DNA from: JACDAL01 sp035646635
GTDB lineage: Bacteria > Actinomycetota > CADDZG01 > WHSQ01
DNA length: 20,341 bases
Direction of reading: 5' to 3'
Assembly: GCA_035646635.1 (NCBI GenBank)
Contig: DASRPA010000094.1
Location: 1-20,341 of the forward strand
Shown here one piece after another: positions 1 to 6,743 of this stretch. Both the position numbers and the translations under genes were made by a program. Numbering within the stretch: position 1 is the first letter of the stretch; every line of letters starts with the position of its first letter. The notes beneath the pieces were generated by a model. It was not told the origin of the DNA and made no database searches. It worked only from the letters and a program-made list of their open reading frames with translations.

Positions 1-50
1 GTAGTTTTCCCATCTCAGGCACCCTCCCCAGCCCCCTCAGGAGTCCCTAA

Positions 51-1154
51 ATGAGCGACAAAACTCACCGCGTGACCCTCATCCCCGGCGACGGGACCGG
101 CCCCGAGATCTCCGAGGCGACCCGGCGAGTCCTGGACGCCACCGGCGTGAGCTTCGATTGGGACGTGCAGCACGCCGGCGTGGACGTCATGGATGAGTAC
201 GGCACGCCTCTCCCCGACCAGGTCCTCGACTCGATCCGGGCCAACGGAGTCGCCATCAAGGGCCCGATCACCACCCCCGTGGGCACCGGATTCAGGAGCG
301 TCAACGTGGCTCTCAGAAAAGAGCTCGACCTCTACATGTGCCTACGCCCGTGTAAGTCCTATCCGGGCGTGAGATCCCGTTACGAGAAAATCGATCTCGT
401 GGTCGTGCGCGAGAACCACGAGGACCTCTACGCAGGGATCGAGTTCGAGCAGGGCTCGGCCGAGGCCAGAAAGCTCATCGACTTCCTCGCCGACCTCGGC
501 AGTCGGCGCATACGCGACGACTCCGGCATCTCGATCAAGCCGATATCGGTCACAGGGACGCGCAGGATCGTCTCGGCCGCGTTCGACTACGCCATCAAGC
601 ACGAGCGTTCCAAGGTCACCGCGGTGCACAAGGCGAACATCATGAAGTTCTCCGACGGGCTGTATCTGAAGACTGCACGCGAGGTCGCCGAGGAGTACTC
701 CGACTCGGGCATCGAGTTCGAAGACCGCATCGTCGACAACATGTGTATGCAGCTCGTCCAGAAGCCCGAGCTCTACGACGTGCTCGTGCTCCCCAATCTC
801 TACGGGGACATCATCTCGGATCTCGGGGCGGGCCTGATCGGAGGGCTCGGGGTGGCGCCGGGGGGCAACATCGGCGACGAGGCCGCGGTGTTCGAGCCCA
901 CCCACGGCTCGGCTCCCAAGTACACGGGCCAGAACAAAGTCAATCCCATGGCGATGATGCTCTCGGGCGTCCTGATGCTGCACCACCTCGAGGAGATGGA
1001 AGCAGGCGACCGCTTGGAAGCCGCCATCGCAGGAGTGATCGAGGAGGGCAACAGCGTCACCTACGACATGAAGCCCCACCGTGACGATCCCAGCGCAGTG
1101 GGTACATCTGAAGTAGCGGACGCCGTCATCAGAAAGCTCGAGAGCAGTCACTGA
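51..1154 (+). CDS. icd: Isocitrate dehydrogenase, probably NADP-dependent
   Basis: Oxidatively decarboxylates isocitrate to 2-oxoglutarate in the cytoplasmic TCA cycle. The protein has 367 residues, shorter than the E. coli enzyme (about 416) and close to the NAD-IDH/isopropylmalate dehydrogenase size. IDH rather than IPMDH is shown by the substrate loop RSVNVALRKELDL (S83, N85, R89), R99, R120, catalytic Y127 in EDLYAGIE, K194 in VHKANIMKF, and metal-binding D253/D257 in YGDIISDLGAG. The cofactor stretch HGSAPKYTGQNKV has K290-Y291 and V297 at the positions of the E. coli NADP determinants Lys344, Tyr345 and Val351; the later Tyr391 is kept (VTYD) but Arg395 is Pro. An AGGAG at 39-43, seven nt before ATG, supports the start. 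It leads an icd-mdh-trx operon. Family certain, cofactor inferred. Confidence 0.93.
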   Translation: MSDKTHRVTLIPGDGTGPEISEATRRVLDATGVSFDWDVQHAGVDVMDEYGTPLPDQVLDSIRANGVAIKGPITTPVGTGFRSVNVALRKELDLYMCLRPCKSYPGVRSRYEKIDLVVVRENHEDLYAGIEFEQGSAEARKLIDFLADLGSRRIRDDSGISIKPISVTGTRRIVSAAFDYAIKHERSKVTAVHKANIMKFSDGLYLKTAREVAEEYSDSGIEFEDRIVDNMCMQLVQKPELYDVLVLPNLYGDIISDLGAGLIGGLGVAPGGNIGDEAAVFEPTHGSAPKYTGQNKVNPMAMMLSGVLMLHHLEEMEAGDRLEAAIAGVIEEGNSVTYDMKPHRDDPSAVGTSEVADAVIRKLESSH

Positions 1155-1182
1155 GACCTGCGACACAGAGACCTGCGACACA
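1153..1182 (+). repeat. 15-bp perfect tandem duplication at the icd stop codon
   Basis: GAGACCTGCGACACA occurs twice back to back (1153-1167 and 1168-1182). The first copy begins inside the icd TGA stop (1152-1154), and the second ends in the AAGGAGAG ribosome binding site (1182-1189) that serves the GTG start of mdh. The duplication therefore lengthens the icd-mdh spacer by one unit without touching either reading frame. Confidence 0.9.
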
Positions 1183-1198
1183 AGGAGAGTTTGGGAAA

Positions 1199-2137
1199 GT
1201 GACCAAGGCGACGGTCGTAGGTGCGGGAAACGTCGGCTCCAACACCGCTCGCCGGATCGCGGAGAAGGATGTCGCCGACGAGGTCGTGATGATCGACATC
1301 GTCGAGGGCCTGCCTCAGGGACTCGCGCTCGACCTCAATCAATCGGCGCCGGTGGAGGGCTTCGAGGCGACGGTTGTGGGGACCAACGACTACGCCGACA
1401 CGGCTTCCTCGGACGTCGTGGTGATCACCGCCGGCCTCCCCCGCAAGCCCGGTATGAGCCGCATGGACCTGCTCGAAAAAAATGCCGAGATCGTCTCGGG
1501 AGTAACCGAGCAGATCGCAACGCATTCGCCCGAGGCGGTGCTCGTGGTCGTCTCCAACCCGCTCGACGAGATGACATATCTCACCTCTCTGGTCTCGGGC
1601 TTCCCCCAGGAGCGCGTAATGGGGATGGCGGGCGTGCTCGACTCGAGCCGCCTTCGCTTTTTCATTGCCGAACGCCTCTCGGTGCCCCCGGCATCCGTTG
1701 AGGCGATGACGCTCGGCTCTCACGGCGATCAGATGGTTGCGCTGCCTCGCCACGCAACCGTCAGGGGCAGGCCGGTCCCCGAGCTCATCGACGACGATGG
1801 TCTGGCGGACCTCTTCGCCCGAACGCGTGATGCGGGGGCCGAGATCGTGGGTTACCTCAAGAAGGGCAGTGCTTTTTATGCGCCGTCGTCGTCGGCCGCC
1901 GCGATGGTGGATGCGATTCTGAGAGACTCCGGTGAGGTTTTTCCCACGTGTGCCTGGACCACCGGTGAGTACGGGATCTCCGATGTCTATTTGGGAGTTC
2001 CTGCACGGCTCGGCATCTCCGGTGTCGTGGAGATTGTCGAGCTCGAGCTCAACGAAGACGAGAGCGACCAGTTGAAAGAGGCTGCCGAGGCGATCCGCTC
2101 CAAATGCAAGGAGTTGGAGGCACACCGCCCCTCATGA
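1199..2137 (+). CDS. mdh: Malate dehydrogenase (LDH-like type)
   Basis: NAD-dependent interconversion of malate and oxaloacetate in the TCA cycle. The 312-residue protein begins with the Rossmann motif VGAGNVGSNTA (residues 7-17), and D33 after strand beta-2 (MIDIVEG) is typical of NAD preference. The active-site loop LPRKPGMSR supplies R82 and R88; R82 at the specificity position marks malate rather than lactate dehydrogenase. SNPLDEMTYL (119-128), D148/R151 and catalytic H175 in LGSHGDQMV are all present. The length is normal for the family. The GTG start is chosen because AAGGAGAG lies at 1182-1189 with 9 nt spacing. It follows icd by 44 nt and its TGA overlaps an ATG that opens a nine-codon mini-ORF before the next gene. 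Confidence 0.95.
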   Translation: MTKATVVGAGNVGSNTARRIAEKDVADEVVMIDIVEGLPQGLALDLNQSAPVEGFEATVVGTNDYADTASSDVVVITAGLPRKPGMSRMDLLEKNAEIVSGVTEQIATHSPEAVLVVVSNPLDEMTYLTSLVSGFPQERVMGMAGVLDSSRLRFFIAERLSVPPASVEAMTLGSHGDQMVALPRHATVRGRPVPELIDDDGLADLFARTRDAGAEIVGYLKKGSAFYAPSSSAAAMVDAILRDSGEVFPTCAWTTGEYGISDVYLGVPARLGISGVVEIVELELNEDESDQLKEAAEAIRSKCKELEAHRPS

Positions 2138-2185
2138 CTGCTGTCATGGAAGTGGACCAGTGACTCCCGTCATGGAAGTGGACGA
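2134..2185 (+). repeat. 26-bp imperfect tandem duplication of the thioredoxin gene start, with a 9-codon mini-ORF
   Basis: Positions 2134-2159 and 2160-2185 are two adjacent 26-bp copies matching at 22 positions. The second copy is the first 26 nt of the downstream gene (MTPVMEVDE). The first copy, being 26 bp and not a multiple of three, is out of phase: it encodes MTAVMEVDQ and stops at TGA 2161-2163. Its ATG (2134) overlaps the mdh stop (ATGA), and its stop overlaps the GTG of the next gene (GTGA, 2160-2163). The mini-ORF could relay terminating ribosomes from mdh to the next gene. The duplication is directly visible; the relay is inference. Confidence 0.85.
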
Positions 2186-2909
2186 GGCGACCTTCGAGGT
2201 GGAGGTCCTCGAGCGCTCGCGCGAGGCGCCCGTAGTGGTCGACTTCTGGGCGGAGTGGTGCGCGCCGTGCCGGGCGCTGGGGCCGGTTCTCGAACGGCTC
2301 GCCACCGAGGCTGATGGTTCCTGGACTCTCGCCAAGGTGGACGTCGACAAGAACCCGATGCTCGCCCAAACCTTCGGAGTTCGGGGGATCCCCTCGGTCA
2401 AGGCATTCAAGGACGCCCGCCCGGTGGCGGAGTTCACCGGAGCCCTTCCCGAGCCTCAAGTGCGGGCCTGGCTTCAGGGTTTGGGCCCATCCCCGGCAGA
2501 TCTCGAGTTCGAGGAGGCCTGCAGGCTGGAGGCAGGCGGCAGCCTGCGTGAAGCGGCGGAGTGCTACAGGAGCGTGCTGAACGTGGAGCCGGCGCACTCA
2601 GGGGCGCGTGCGGGGCTCGCGCGCGTCGAGCTCGCCCTTCGTGCGGAGGGGCTCGACGAGGCAGAGCTCAGGCGCAAGCTCGACGAGGATCCTTCCGACG
2701 TGGATCTCCTAATACGACTGGCCGATGTCGAGGCAGCCTCGGGACGCTTGGAGAACGCCTTGGAGCGTCTGCTGGACGCCGTCCGGACCAGCTCTGAGCC
2801 GGATCGGGAGGAGGCGCGGCGCCATCTCGTGAGGCTCATGGATGCGCTGCCGCCGGACGATCCCCGACTCGTCTCTACCCGCCGGGCGCTGTCGCGCGCC
2901 CTGTTTTAG
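2160..2909 (+). CDS. Thioredoxin-TPR protein (CnoX/YbbN-like)
   Basis: An N-terminal thioredoxin domain (about residues 1-110) carries the redox motif WCAPC (C34, C37) after VVVDFWAE, and a GIPSVKAF segment with the cis-proline typical of the fold. The remainder (about 115-249) is helical, with TPR-like repeats such as the AGGSLREAAECYRSVL helix pair. This architecture is that of the CnoX/YbbN co-chaperones, which hand oxidation-sensitive clients to chaperones. E. coli YbbN lacks a complete CXXC, whereas here both cysteines remain, so disulfide exchange is possible. GTG 2160 is preferred because it overlaps the mini-ORF stop; ATG 2172 is an alternative. It ends the icd-mdh operon, so protection of TCA enzymes is a guess from context. 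Confidence 0.85.
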   Translation: MTPVMEVDEATFEVEVLERSREAPVVVDFWAEWCAPCRALGPVLERLATEADGSWTLAKVDVDKNPMLAQTFGVRGIPSVKAFKDARPVAEFTGALPEPQVRAWLQGLGPSPADLEFEEACRLEAGGSLREAAECYRSVLNVEPAHSGARAGLARVELALRAEGLDEAELRRKLDEDPSDVDLLIRLADVEAASGRLENALERLLDAVRTSSEPDREEARRHLVRLMDALPPDDPRLVSTRRALSRALF

Positions 2910-3000
2910 GTTCTACGGGAGGTTTCTGCAATCCGCGAACGGACCTGGGACCGAACTAGCCTTAGAACGTTCTCCTCGAGCAGGCTGGGCGCGCGAGGCC

Positions 3001-3006
3001 TACGAT
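3001..3006 (+). promoter_or_regulatory. Candidate -10 element TACGAT of the sigma factor gene
   Basis: TACGAT fits TANNNT and lies 7 nt before the ATG at 3014, so transcription would begin at or next to the start codon (leaderless). The nearest purine-rich stretch, GAGG at 2995-2998, is 15 nt from the ATG and too far for a good ribosome binding site. No convincing -35 is seen. Three GAAC tetramers (2937, 2953, 2965) lie upstream and could belong to an ECF-type promoter, but their spacing does not give a clear pair. Confidence 0.35.
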
Positions 3007-3013
3007 TTTCACC

Positions 3014-3568
3014 ATGGATCTCGAGGCCGACTTGACTCTCGTCGAGAGGCTGATGGCTCGTGACGAGGAGGCGCTGCGGGAAGCTATCAAAACCTACGGA
3101 GGGGTGGTGTTCGGGATGGCGAAACGGATTGTGAATGATCCGAACCTCGCCGAGGAGGTTGCTCAGGACACCTTTCTAAGCCTGTGGCGCCGCCCGGGAG
3201 CCTTCGACTCCCGGAAGGGAGGCCTGGGCAGCTTTCTCGTTGGCGTGGCCCGCAACAAGAGCGTGGACCTCGTCCGCAGGGAGGAGTCGGTGCGGCGGCG
3301 TCGGGATTCGCTCGCCGCCGAGGTCGAGGCAAGGGCTGTGATAGATCCGTCCGAGGACGGGCTCGGGGCCGTCGATGACCGCGAGCAGGTGAAGGACGCG
3401 CTCGCTCAACTTTCAGACATGCAGCGGGAAGCCGTCGTGCTCGCCTATTTCGGGGGCCGCACTTACCGCGAGGTGGCGGTAGAGCTCGGCGTGCCCGAGG
3501 GTACGGCTAAGACCAGGTTGCGAGACGGGCTGCTGCGGCTCCGGCAGCTCCTGGAGAGCGAGGCATGA
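3014..3568 (+). CDS. ECF sigma factor (SigK-like)
   Basis: A 184-residue sigma-70 family protein with only regions 2 and 4. Region 2 spans about residues 25-90 and includes the core-binding and -10 recognition part (NDPNLAEEVAQDTFLSLW then SFLVGVARNKSVDLVRR). Region 4 spans about 128-180, with LSDMQREAVVLAYFGG and the helix-turn-helix TYREVAVELGVPEGTAKTRL that reads the -35. The two are joined by a charged linker. It redirects RNA polymerase to a small regulon once released by its anti-sigma factor. The next gene starts inside its stop (ATGA, 3565-3568), the usual arrangement for a cognate zinc-binding anti-sigma factor. Targets are unknown; autoregulation is likely from family practice. Confidence 0.92.
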   Translation: MDLEADLTLVERLMARDEEALREAIKTYGGVVFGMAKRIVNDPNLAEEVAQDTFLSLWRRPGAFDSRKGGLGSFLVGVARNKSVDLVRREESVRRRRDSLAAEVEARAVIDPSEDGLGAVDDREQVKDALAQLSDMQREAVVLAYFGGRTYREVAVELGVPEGTAKTRLRDGLLRLRQLLESEA

Positions 3569-4305
3569 GCATGGACCGCTCTCACGAGGAGCTCAAGGCC
3601 CTGGTCGCTCCCTATGCGGTAGGGGCGGTTCCGGCCGACGAGATGGACGTAATCCGCATGCACATCATGAGCTGCGATGAGTGCACGGCGGAGCTCGAAT
3701 CGATCCAGGCGGCAGTGGACGATCTCGCCTTCGCGGTGGAGCCTGTTCCTCTTCCCCCCGGTTTTGCCGAAAGGGTCATGGCTCAGGTGGCAGCCGAACG
3801 GCCCGCCGAGGTAGTTGGGGTCCGATCGAAGCGGAGGTTCTCGTTTTCGTTGCTCCCAGTCCTGACGGCCACGGCCGCCGCCGCGCTGCTGGCGACCGCG
3901 GTGCTGGCGGCCGGTTTCGTGGACGCGCGCAGCGATTTGGCGAGCAGCAGGCGCGTCTCGGCGGCGCTGTGGGCGGCGAAGGCGGATTTCACTTTGGTGG
4001 GCGAAGGTCGTGCCGCCGCCAAGATGCTGACGACCAACGATGGGGGAATGGTGTTCATCTCCCGAGGGCTCCCCGCGGCCGAGGAGGGTCGCGACTACCA
4101 GCTCTGGGTTATGCGCGGGTCCTGCGCGGAGGTCGCCGATCCCGCCTGCGAGAAGATCAGCGCCGGTACGTTCGAGGTTACAGACGGCGTCGCGGTCGTG
4201 CGGTCCGGGGATTCGTTGCAGGGCTTCAAGCGAGCGGCGGTGACGGTCGAGCGCGATGGCGGGGCGCCGCAGCCGACCACGAACCCGGTGCTCCTCTCAG
4301 CCTGA
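3565..4305 (+). CDS. Membrane zinc-binding anti-sigma factor (RskA-like)
   Basis: Holds the preceding ECF sigma factor inactive at the membrane. The N-terminal cytoplasmic domain has the zinc anti-sigma signature H33-x3-C37-x2-C40 (HIMSCDEC). A single membrane helix lies at about 94-118 (LLPVLTATAAAALLATAVLAAGF). The extracytoplasmic domain (about 125-246) has the RskA features YQLWVM, AGTFEV and a closing AVTVERDGG...PTTNPVLL. In this family release involves redox-sensitive zinc binding or regulated intramembrane proteolysis; which applies here cannot be read from sequence. The CxxC makes a redox input possible. ATG 3565 overlaps the sigma gene stop, indicating translational coupling and a fixed ratio. 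Length of 246 is normal. Confidence 0.9.
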   Translation: MSMDRSHEELKALVAPYAVGAVPADEMDVIRMHIMSCDECTAELESIQAAVDDLAFAVEPVPLPPGFAERVMAQVAAERPAEVVGVRSKRRFSFSLLPVLTATAAAALLATAVLAAGFVDARSDLASSRRVSAALWAAKADFTLVGEGRAAAKMLTTNDGGMVFISRGLPAAEEGRDYQLWVMRGSCAEVADPACEKISAGTFEVTDGVAVVRSGDSLQGFKRAAVTVERDGGAPQPTTNPVLLSA

Positions 4306-4330
4306 TCTCGGCCAGAGGTGCTCAAACGCC

Positions 4331-4394
4331 CAGGTTGTGCTTAGAAGTACCGTCCTGGTACCCAGGCGCACAAGTTGTGCTATCGACTACCGTC
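4331..4394 (+). repeat. 24-bp imperfect direct repeat upstream of the lipid kinase gene
   Basis: Two 24-bp copies, 4331-4354 and 4371-4394, match at 18 of 24 positions with a 40-bp period. The conserved parts are GTTGTGCT near the left end and TACCGTC at the right end; all mismatches but one fall in the middle, which is the pattern of a bipartite protein-binding site. Between them lie the overlapping palindromes GTACC-N5-GGTAC (4347-4361) and CCTGG-N3-CCAGG (4354-4366). The second copy ends 26 nt before the ATG at 4421. Possible operator pair or tandem promoters, perhaps for the ECF sigma factor encoded just upstream. Confidence 0.6.
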
Positions 4395-4408
4395 TCTCGA
4401 GTTCGCCG

Positions 4409-4414
4409 TAATCT
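4409..4414 (+). promoter_or_regulatory. Candidate -10 element TAATCT of the lipid kinase gene
   Basis: TAATCT (TANNNT) ends 6 nt before the ATG at 4421, placing transcription initiation at the start codon. There is no purine-rich ribosome binding site in the preceding 20 nt, consistent with a leaderless transcript. No consensus -35 is seen 16-18 nt upstream. Confidence 0.4.
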
Positions 4415-4420
4415 GCTGCG

Positions 4421-5290
4421 ATGCGCATCCTCCTTCTCTCCAACGAGTCGTCGGGAAGCTCGGACTCCCAGGTGGTGGAGTCCATTGGGCAGGAACTCTC
4501 GGCCCTCGGGTCCGTAACCTCACTCGTTCCCAGCTCGCTCGAGTCTTTCGACGAAGAGGTCTCCCACGCCGCCCATGACGCCGACCTTCTAGTTGTGGCG
4601 GGTGGGGACGGGACCCTCAACTGCACGGTGAACGCGCTTCGCGACGGTCTCGGCTCGGTGAACCTTGCGCTCGTGCCAATGGGCACCGGCAACGACTTCG
4701 CTCGAACTCTGGAGGTGTCCCGCGATCCGCTTGAGGCGGCCCGAGCGGTGGTCTCGGGCACCGAACGTTCGATAGATGTGTGGCGCGCTCGCGGCGAGGG
4801 TGTCGACCGCCTCTTCATCAACGCCTGTATGGGCGGTTTCCCGGTCGAGGTCAACGAGGCCATCGATGAGGATCTCAAGCGCAAGGTCGGCCCCCTCGCA
4901 TTCGTCATCGGAGGAGCCAGGGGGGCCGCGGAGATGACCCGCCACCGAGTGACGATCAACGGCAAGGAGCTGGACGACTGCATCGCGGCCGGAGTCGGAA
5001 ACGGGCAGACCTGCGGAGGCGGCGTGCGGGTGTGGCCGCAGGCCGATCCCTCAGACGGACTGCTCGACGCCTGCGTCCTCAGCGCCGAGGGTGTCGGCGA
5101 CACCATCAAGCTCGCCGCCACCGTCCGATCCGGCCGCCACACCGGTCTCGAGGAGGTGGTGACCCTGCAGGCAGCGCGCATCGAGATCTCGAGTGAGCCT
5201 CCCATGGAGTTCAACCTCGATGGAGAGCTCGAGGAGTTGGTTTCGCCCGTGACCTTCGACGGGGCCGGGACGATCACAATGCGGGTCTGA
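4421..5290 (+). CDS. Diacylglycerol kinase family lipid kinase
   Basis: ATP-dependent phosphorylation of a lipid hydroxyl, probably diacylglycerol or a related lipid, at the inner face of the membrane. The 289-residue protein has the family glycine-rich motif GGDGTLN (61-67) and the second signature PMGTGNDFAR (86-95), followed by the beta-sandwich domain typical of DgkB/YegS-type enzymes, ending with the FNLDGELEE segment near the C-terminus. No membrane segment is visible, as expected for the soluble DagK type. It stands as a single gene between the sigma/anti-sigma pair and a convergent gene; the direct repeats and the TAATCT upstream indicate its own promoter. The substrate cannot be told from sequence; an undecaprenol or sphingosine-like lipid is also possible. 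Confidence 0.88.
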   Translation: MRILLLSNESSGSSDSQVVESIGQELSALGSVTSLVPSSLESFDEEVSHAAHDADLLVVAGGDGTLNCTVNALRDGLGSVNLALVPMGTGNDFARTLEVSRDPLEAARAVVSGTERSIDVWRARGEGVDRLFINACMGGFPVEVNEAIDEDLKRKVGPLAFVIGGARGAAEMTRHRVTINGKELDDCIAAGVGNGQTCGGGVRVWPQADPSDGLLDACVLSAEGVGDTIKLAATVRSGRHTGLEEVVTLQAARIEISSEPPMEFNLDGELEELVSPVTFDGAGTITMRV

Positions 5291-5313
5291 GCGGCCCCCC
5301 TGCTCCGCCGCAG

Positions 5314-5391
5314 CGGTGGTCAAAAGTCCTCAGTCCGCTTCTGACCACCGAATTCGGGGGTGGAAAGTCCTCAGTCCGCTTTTGACCACCG
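5314..5391. repeat. 78-bp dispersed element, copy 1, with 13-bp terminal inverted repeats
   Basis: The element begins CGGTGGTCAAAAG (5314-5326) and ends with the exact reverse complement (5379-5391). Inside, a 28-bp core is repeated at 5323-5350 and 5364-5391 with a 41-bp period and one mismatch. The left half alone also folds as a 13-bp arm pair (one mismatch) around an 11-nt loop (TCCTCAGTCCG). A second copy of identical length and period lies at 12751-12828, matching at about 65 of 78 positions. It sits between the convergent lipid kinase and YdcF genes. It has no coding capacity. It may be a MITE/REP-like mobile repeat or a bidirectional terminator. No target site duplication is evident. 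Confidence 0.85.
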
Positions 5392-5436
5392 CGCCCTGGC
5401 GGCAACAGGCGTCCGGCCCCCCCGCCCCCGGTCCCC

Positions 5437-6021
5437 TCAGCGGTTGAACCACCGGTAAGCGAGCAGTGAGGCGACCTCGTGCACCAGCTCACGGGCTTTG
5501 GTGGCGCGGCTGCGGTTGAGCTCGACGTAGGAGGCGGGGCTCGTGTAGGCGGCCTCGAAGCCGAGATCGAGCGCCATCGTCTTGATGCGTCTCGAGTGCA
5601 GCGGGTCCGAGACCAACAGGACCGAGTCGATGCCCTGCTGCGCGGCGATGTCGGCGACGCCTCGAAGGCTCTCCAACGTCGTCGTCCCTTGTTCTTCGAG
5701 GAGGATCCTCTGCGCGGGAATACCCTGCTCGATCAAGTAGGCCTCGCCCGCCTCGGACTCCGTGAAGCGGTCGCCCGGCTGCTTTCCACCGGTAACGATA
5801 ATCGTGTCCGAGACTTCGGTGTCGAAGAGGTGAGCGGCCTGCTCGAGACGTGCTTCGAACACGGGCGAAGGAACGCCGTCGTACTGCGCGGCACCGAGCA
5901 CCACGATGGCTTCGGCAGAGCGGACCTCGTCGTCGTGCGACTGTTCCCAGACCAAGAATGCGAGCGTGGCGGGATAGGCAAGAGCGGCCAGGGCTAGTGC
6001 GACGATGATCTTGCGGAACAC
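5437..6021 (-). CDS. YdcF/SanA-like DUF218 membrane-anchored protein
   Basis: A 194-residue protein with one N-terminal membrane helix (about residues 4-25) and a DUF218 domain: AEAIVVLGAAQYDGVPSPVF, IIVTGGKQPGD, SEAGEAYLIEQGIP, TTTLESLRGVADI and VLLVSDPLHSRRIKTMALDLGF are the ordered family blocks. Relatives (SanA, ElyC, YdcF) act at the cell envelope and affect envelope integrity or lipid-carrier use; the biochemical reaction is not settled. The start is GTG at 6021, only 13 nt after the sdhB stop, with AGGA about 13 nt upstream, so it is probably cotranscribed behind sdhDAB. A functional link to succinate dehydrogenase is not evident. Confidence 0.82.
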   Translation of the reverse strand: MFRKIIVALALAALAYPATLAFLVWEQSHDDEVRSAEAIVVLGAAQYDGVPSPVFEARLEQAAHLFDTEVSDTIIVTGGKQPGDRFTESEAGEAYLIEQGIPAQRILLEEQGTTTLESLRGVADIAAQQGIDSVLLVSDPLHSRRIKTMALDLGFEAAYTSPASYVELNRSRATKARELVHEVASLLAYRWFNR

Positions 6022-6034
6022 CGTCGCACCGGTC

Positions 6035-6739
6035 CTAGAACGACCTATAGAGCGCGACGCGCTTTACTTCTTGGATCGCCTTGGTGACCTTGATCCCGCG
6101 CGGGCATGCTTGAGTGCAGTTGAATGCGGTGCGGCATTTGAAGGCGCCGTCCCTCTGAGACAGGATCTCGAGGCGCTCGTCTCCTCCCGTGTCGCGTGAG
6201 TCGAAGATGAACCGATGCGCGTTGACGATCGCGGCGGGTCCGACATACTCCTCGTCCGACCAGAAGATCGGACACGCGGTTGTGCATGCGGCGCACAGGA
6301 TGCATTTGGTGGTGTCGTCGAAACGATCGCGCTCCTCCTGGGACTGGATGCGCTCCCGCGCAGGTTCGTGCTCGGACTCGTCAACGATCAGCCACGGCTT
6401 GACGGCCTTGTAGCCCGCGAAGAAAGGCTCCATGTCGACGATGAAGTCCTTGAGCACCGAGAGACCGCGGATGGGTTCGACCGTAATCGGCTGCTTGAGG
6501 TCTTTGATGAGGACCTTGCACGCCAATACGTTGACGCCGTTCACGACCATCGCGTCGGAGCCGCACACTCCGTGCGCACAGGAGCGGCGCAGCGCCAAAG
6601 AGGAATCCAGCTCCCACTTGACCTTGTGGAGGCAATCCAACAGGCGCTCCATCGGGTCCGCCTCCACGCGATAGCTCTCGAAGTGAGGCCCGGAGTCGAA
6701 CTCCGGGTTGTAGCGCAACAGGTTGAGGTCGACGTTCAC
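6035..6739 (-). CDS. sdhB: Succinate dehydrogenase iron-sulfur subunit
   Basis: Carries electrons from the SdhA flavin to the membrane quinone site through three Fe-S clusters. The 234-residue protein has the [2Fe-2S] motif SCAHGVCGSD...LAC, in which the third ligand position is Asp rather than Cys, as in E. coli SdhB. The C-terminal ferredoxin-like domain has CILCAACTTACP and CRTAFNCTQACPRG for the [4Fe-4S] and [3Fe-4S] clusters. The frame is open further upstream, but that part lies inside sdhA and is not SdhB-like; GTG at 6739 is chosen because AAGGAAG lies about 10 nt upstream, and it is 4 nt beyond the sdhA stop. Third gene of sdhD-sdhA-sdhB. Confidence 0.93.
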   Translation of the reverse strand: MNVDLNLLRYNPEFDSGPHFESYRVEADPMERLLDCLHKVKWELDSSLALRRSCAHGVCGSDAMVVNGVNVLACKVLIKDLKQPITVEPIRGLSVLKDFIVDMEPFFAGYKAVKPWLIVDESEHEPARERIQSQEERDRFDDTTKCILCAACTTACPIFWSDEEYVGPAAIVNAHRFIFDSRDTGGDERLEILSQRDGAFKCRTAFNCTQACPRGIKVTKAIQEVKRVALYRSF

Positions 6740-6743
6740 CTTT

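Noticed and set aside
342..1181. A 279-codon open frame on the minus strand across isocitrate dehydrogenase
   Set aside because: It mirrors the codon pattern of the real gene, has no family resemblance and would need icd to be non-coding. The same holds for the long antisense frames over mdh (1148-2125), sdhA (7224-8555) and the carboxylase (15003-16154).
4354..4366. CCTGG-N3-CCAGG as a transcription terminator for the anti-sigma gene
   Set aside because: The stem is only 5 bp with a 3-nt loop, no T-run follows, and it lies within a direct-repeat array that better fits a regulatory site.
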